Shown in pieces: positions 50,340-53,939 of a stretch of DNA of 53,939 nt (its first letter is position 1; each line of letters starts with the position of its first letter). Origin of the DNA: JBGQBN01 sp041494805 (lineage in GTDB: Bacteria > Acidobacteriota > Terriglobia > Terriglobales > Acidobacteriaceae); NCBI GenBank assembly GCA_041494805.1, contig JBGQBN010000025.1:1-53939 (forward strand). Reading direction: 5' to 3'. Below the pieces are notes generated by a model. It saw only the letters and a program-made list of their open reading frames with translations. It did no database searches and had not been told where the DNA came from. Position numbers and translations under genes: made by a program.

Positions 50340-52020
50340 GCGCTCCTCCTCCCACGGCGGCTGCAGCATGCGGGGACTGGTGGCCGGCTCCGGCCTGCGC
50401 GGCGGTCGCGTTCTCAGCTGCTGCCAGTCGGCGCAGCCGCAGGACGAACACGCTGCCTTGTCCAAGTCTGGACCGCGCCCAGACTTTGCCTTCATGGGCT
50501 TGCACAATCTGATAAACAATGGCCAAGCCCAGACCGGTGCCGCCCTCAAACTGGGACTGGAAGGGCTCAAAGATCTTTTCCACCAGCTGCGGGCTCATGC
50601 CCGGACCGGTATCGGCAAAGTTGATCTGCCAGTCGTCGCCGGCCGGTTCCAGTGCGATGCTGAGGGTCCCTCCATTCCGCATGGCGCGCGCGGCGTTTTC
50701 ACAGAAGTTCCAGAACACCTGCTTGATTTTGTCGCCGTCCGCCAAGGCCAGTGCTTCGCCGACGCCGTAGTGCCGCTCGATGCGGATGCCAGTGTTCTCG
50801 GCGGTGAAGCGGTGCTGCAGCAGGGTAAGCGTGTCCTCGAGGAGCGGGAGCAGATCTACTTTGGTGAACTGATACTGTTTGCCACGGGAATAAGCCAGGA
50901 AATCCGTGATGATGCCGTTGAGCCGCTCCGATTCGCGGGTGACAATCTGCAAGAGTTGCAGGTGCTCCTCGCTGAGGTCGGGGATCCCGGAAAGCATGCT
51001 CACCGAACCAGCAATCGAGGTCAGCGGATTACGGATCTCGTGAGCAATCGCGGCGGCCAGCCGTCCCACGGCCGCCAGCCGGTCCTGCATGCGCAAATCC
51101 CGCTCCAGACGCCGGATCTCGGTCAGGTCATCGAAGGTGTAGACGTAACCGAGCGTTCCCCGCTCTGGAATCGCAAGTGACGAAACCATGACCCGGAAGG
51201 TTTTGCGGAAGGTATTGGGGGCCACGAAGCGCACTTCACCGTGGGCGCGCTCAGAGCCAACCTGGGGCAGCGGATCCAAGAAGAGACGGCCTACGGGCTG
51301 GCCGAGCAAATCGTTTTCAGAACGCTCCAGCAGCTTCTGTGCCGCAGTGTTGACCAGAGTAATGCGCCCTTCCAGACCCGTAGTAATCAGGCCGCCGCTG
51401 ATGGATTGGATGATGTTCTCGTGCAGGGCTTGCAGGTTCTCCAGCTTCCCGCTGGCGTCCTTCAGGTTTACATCCGCCTGGCGCAGCTTGGCCGCCAGCA
51501 ATCCGGCCAGGTAGGCGACGGCGAGAAATGCGAACAGGTTGACCAAAATGATGGCTTGCAGCGCTCCCATCCCGGGGTTGGATGTGGAGTACGACGGAAT
51601 GACCTCGAAATAGGTCAGCTCCAGCACGGTTCCGTACAAGATGAACGCCAATGCAGCCGTCAGGTAGGCCCAGACTCGCGGCAACAAAATGCAGGCCACG
51701 ATGATGACCAACGGGTAGAGGAAGTTGAGTGAGCTGTCGATGCCACCGGTGGCGTAGACGACCAGAGTGACCAGAGCCAGATCCGTGAGCACCTGCAGCA
51801 GAGACTGGATGCGGAGCTCTTCCCAAAAGGAAAGTAGCAGGAGGTAAAAAACCGAGATCGTGTACCACAGCAAGATGGCGTCGATGAAGAGCCGGAGCGG
51901 CAACGGGGAGGGAGTGAGCCGCGCGATGGCCAGCTCAATTCCCAATAGAAATGTCAGGATGATGATGCGGACTTTGACCAGCCAGGCCAGCCACAGGCGA
52001 TCATCGAAGATGGATTGCAT
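50332..52020 (-). CDS. pilS: Sensor histidine kinase, PilS-like
   Basis: A 562-residue membrane kinase. About six N-terminal TM segments (from DRLWLAWLVKVRIIILTFLL to LFAFLAVAYLAGLLAAKLRQ), then a PAS domain (about residues 220-330, GLITTGLEGRITLVNTAAQK), the H-box AIAHEIRNPLTSIAGSVSML with phospho-His, and the catalytic domain with N-box FWNFCENAARAM, G1 DTGPGMS and G2 GGTGLGLAIVYQIV. The C-terminal Ala-rich tail is variable. ATG 52020 gives this length. It overlaps pilR by 8 nt. The multi-TM sensor is typical of PilS, which detects pilin levels in the membrane. Confidence 0.9.
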   Translation of the reverse strand: MQSIFDDRLWLAWLVKVRIIILTFLLGIELAIARLTPSPLPLRLFIDAILLWYTISVFYLLLLSFWEELRIQSLLQVLTDLALVTLVVYATGGIDSSLNFLYPLVIIVACILLPRVWAYLTAALAFILYGTVLELTYFEVIPSYSTSNPGMGALQAIILVNLFAFLAVAYLAGLLAAKLRQADVNLKDASGKLENLQALHENIIQSISGGLITTGLEGRITLVNTAAQKLLERSENDLLGQPVGRLFLDPLPQVGSERAHGEVRFVAPNTFRKTFRVMVSSLAIPERGTLGYVYTFDDLTEIRRLERDLRMQDRLAAVGRLAAAIAHEIRNPLTSIAGSVSMLSGIPDLSEEHLQLLQIVTRESERLNGIITDFLAYSRGKQYQFTKVDLLPLLEDTLTLLQHRFTAENTGIRIERHYGVGEALALADGDKIKQVFWNFCENAARAMRNGGTLSIALEPAGDDWQINFADTGPGMSPQLVEKIFEPFQSQFEGGTGLGLAIVYQIVQAHEGKVWARSRLGQGSVFVLRLRRLAAAENATAAQAGAGHQSPHAAAAVGGGARG

Positions 52021-52185
52021 GCCAGATCCAGATCCCCGGCAATCGGGGTGCTCCTTCCACGGGAATTGCAAATTGCAACGCAGTTCGCAATCCGTACCCG
52101 GGTGAGAAGAGCCTGTTCTGCAATCGGGCGGAGGCCGGTTGGGTTCGCCAGATCCGGCCTCTACGTCCGAAGCACTTGTATTCCG

Positions 52186-53394
52186 CTAGCCTGCCAACTT
52201 GGCGATCATCGCGAACAGCGGCATGTACAACGAAATGACGATGCCACCGATCATGACGCCCAACAAACCGATGATCATTGGTTCCAACATGGCCAGCATG
52301 TCTTTGGTCGCAGAATCGACTTCATCTTCGTAGAAGTCGGCAATCTTCTGCAGCATGGCATCCATGGCGCCGGTGGCTTCACCTACGCCGATCATCTGAA
52401 CCACCATGTTGGGGAAGACGCCGCATTCCCGGAGCGGGTCGACGATGGTGCGGCCTTCTTCGATGGCCTTGCGCACCTTCATCAGCGCTTCTTCCAGCAC
52501 AGCGTTGCCTGAGGTCTTGGCGGTAATGCTCAAGCCTTCAAGGATAGGAACGCCGGAGGTGATTAGAGTGCCCAGGGTCCGGGTAAAGCGCGCCACCGCG
52601 ATCTTACGCAGCAGAAGACCGAGCACCGGCAACTTCAGCAGTGCCCAGTCAAACCAGTACCGGCCTCTGGGGTTTTGGCGAACTTGCTTCAAGCCGAAGA
52701 AGAGGCCGACTACGCCAACGATGAAAAACCACCAGAAGTGGCCAACAAATGCGCTCAGCCCCATGACGATGCGCGTGGGCAGAGGCAGGGCCACACCCAG
52801 ACCGGTGAACAAGTTGGAAAAGATCGGCACCACCCACTTCAGAAGCGCACCCACGATCAGGAAGGCCAGCGAGATGACCGATACGGGGTAGATCAGGGCT
52901 GACTTGATGGCAGCCCGCAGTTTGACCGCCTTTTCAACATAGGCTGCCAGGCGCTGGAGAATGATGTCCAGAATACCGCCTGTTTCGCCCGCCTCCATCA
53001 TGTTGGTGGTCAGGTCGTCAAAGATCTTGGGATACCCCTTCATGGCGTTGGCCAAGGTGGCGCCGCCTTCGACCGTGGTCCGGACCCCGGTCAGGGTCTT
53101 CTGGAAGGCCGGGTTCTCCTGGTTGGCCGCCAGGATCTCCAGACACTGCACCAGAGGAAGACCGGCATCGATCATGACGGAAAACTGGCGGAAGAAGACC
53201 GCAATTTCCTTGGTCTTGACTTTGCCGGTGCCGAAAGTCGGCATGACAAACTCTTTTCCCTTTTGACGGACGGCTCCAGGGGTGATGCGCTCACGGCGCA
53301 ACTGGCTGGTGAGCACTTCCTTGTTGACTGCAGTCCGCTCGCCGCTGACTTTCTCACCGGCGGCATTCTTACCCGAAAACGTGAAAACTGGCAT
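52186..53394 (-). CDS. pilC: Type IV pilus inner-membrane platform protein
   Basis: A 402-residue type II secretion F / PilC protein. N-terminal VFTFSGKNAAGEKVSGERTA, then FFRQFSVMIDAGLPLVQCLE (GLPL motif), TTNMMEAGETGGILDIILQR (first GspF domain), two middle TM segments with PTRIVMGLSAFVGHFWWFFI, and second domain ARFTRTLGTLITSGVPILEG, with EATGAMDAMLQKIADFYEDE. C-terminal TM LEPMIIGLLGVMIGGIVISL. Length and domain order are normal. GAGGAG precedes ATG 53394. It lies between pilT (upstream) and pilS-pilR (downstream) on the same strand, an operon-like order. Confidence 0.95.
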   Translation of the reverse strand: MPVFTFSGKNAAGEKVSGERTAVNKEVLTSQLRRERITPGAVRQKGKEFVMPTFGTGKVKTKEIAVFFRQFSVMIDAGLPLVQCLEILAANQENPAFQKTLTGVRTTVEGGATLANAMKGYPKIFDDLTTNMMEAGETGGILDIILQRLAAYVEKAVKLRAAIKSALIYPVSVISLAFLIVGALLKWVVPIFSNLFTGLGVALPLPTRIVMGLSAFVGHFWWFFIVGVVGLFFGLKQVRQNPRGRYWFDWALLKLPVLGLLLRKIAVARFTRTLGTLITSGVPILEGLSITAKTSGNAVLEEALMKVRKAIEEGRTIVDPLRECGVFPNMVVQMIGVGEATGAMDAMLQKIADFYEDEVDSATKDMLAMLEPMIIGLLGVMIGGIVISLYMPLFAMIAKLAG

Positions 53395-53519
53395 GGTAAG
53401 TCTCTCCTCGATACTCTACGTTCCTACCGGTACGCTCACTTTCTCGCGTTCCGGACTTGCACTTTCCTTCGTCCCACCCGCCCTTTCTGGTACCGGAGGG
53501 GACGTTCGTGCGGCGCCGC

Positions 53520-53939
53520 TCAGCGTTTGCCGGGCGCGGCGCCTTTAGCCATGGCTGCGGGCTGGCCACGGTTCAGGCCCGCTCCGCGGTTGATCATTTC
53601 CGTCAGCTCATCCTGGCTGCTGGAGCGCGCCATCGCCACTTCCATCGTGATCTGTTTCTGGAAATACGCGGTCGCGAGCGCCTGGTTGAAGGTCTGCATG
53701 CCGAACTTGTCCTGACCGGACTGCATGGACGAGTAAATCTGGTGAATCTTGTCTTCGCGGATCAGGTTGCGGATAGCGGCATTGGGTACCATGATCTCCA
53801 TGCACATGGCGCGGCCCTTGCCGTCCGCCTTGGGCAGCAGGCTTTGGCACATGATGCCTTCCAGCACCATCGACAACTGCGCCCGGATCTGGGGCTGCTG
53901 GTGAGCGGGGAAGACGTCGATGATTCGGTTGATGGTGGA
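53520..53939 (-). CDS. pilT: Type IV pilus retraction ATPase PilT (5'-truncated by window edge)
   Basis: The frame is open to the right edge: minus-strand STINRIIDVFPAHQQPQIRA, QLSMVLEGIM, CQSLLPKADGKGRAMCMEIM, VPNAAIRNLIREDKIHQIYS, SMQSGQDKFGMQTFNQALAT. This is the C-terminal domain of PilT (conserved INRIIDVFPxxQQxQIRxQL, AIRNLIREDKxHQI). Walker motifs lie beyond the edge. PilT powers pilus retraction. It is followed by pilC, 125 nt apart. Confidence 0.94.
   Translation of the reverse strand, partial: STINRIIDVFPAHQQPQIRAQLSMVLEGIMCQSLLPKADGKGRAMCMEIMVPNAAIRNLIREDKIHQIYSSMQSGQDKFGMQTFNQALATAYFQKQITMEVAMARSSSQDELTEMINRGAGLNRGQPAAMAKGAAPGKR

Noticed and set aside
52021..52185. Sigma54 (-24/-12) promoter between pilC and pilS
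   Set aside because: A TTGCA is present on the minus strand but the GG of the -24 element is missing at the needed spacing.

Overview
The window looks like chromosomal DNA of a soil Acidobacteriota (Terriglobia / subdivision-1 type). This is inferred from high-GC coding sequence, a GloVer-repeat protein, tandem DUF4097 proteins, two short proteins I associate with this phylum, Tat-tagged M20 hydrolases, a pilT-pilC-pilS-pilR block and many REP-like intergenic palindromes. No 16S gene is present, so the assignment is inference.

Left part (1-14 kb): 3' end of fumC, a secreted M20 amidase, a DMT transporter, a MidA-like methyltransferase overlapping a small conserved gene, two MacB/FtsX-type permeases without an ATPase, a DUF2911-TPR protein, a RES/Xre toxin-antitoxin pair with a readable leaderless promoter, 3-hydroxyacyl-CoA dehydrogenase, a hemerythrin-like protein, and a second M20 protein that lacks several metal ligands.

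Island 1 (13.8-17.8 kb): a truncated REP-associated transposase between exact inverted repeats, then one very large fused nuclease-methyltransferase, bounded by two hairpins of the same design. A perfect 16-bp parS-like palindrome lies just beyond (17862-17877). It is followed by the envelope/isoprenoid block uppS-cdsA-[ParB-like + phosphatase pair]-dxr-rseP-GloVer-ispG (18.0-25.9 kb).

Middle (25.8-34.2 kb): a 38-aa membrane micropeptide gene with an excellent ribosome site, DUF72, rmuC and a B12-binding radical-SAM protein. A small islet then begins exactly at the anticodon loop of a 3' half initiator-type tRNA-Met. The islet carries a 2-TM coiled-coil protein, a Cys-rich protein of 16-residue repeats split by a G6 frameshift, and a YbjQ-zinc-ribbon protein.

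34.4-37.3 kb is a complete arsenic operon (arsR-arsM-arsC-acr3). 37.3-41.2 kb holds dppC and dppB split by about 2.1 kb carrying VapBC, a membrane-anchored HIRAN protein and a secreted protein. A CNNM/CBS membrane protein with a nonsense codon at residue 26 follows. Then come a MacA-like adaptor, two DUF4097 proteins, a SAM hydrolase, a GGDEF cyclase, a short conserved protein, a TPR protein, and pilR-pilS-pilC-pilT (partial) reading leftwards from the right edge.

The best candidates for something undescribed are the Cys-repeat/YbjQ/coiled-coil mini-operon beside the tRNA remnant, the ParB-like/phosphatase pair inserted between cdsA and dxr, and the ligand-poor M20 protein. The most solid single observations are the parS palindrome and the in-frame TAA in the CNNM gene.
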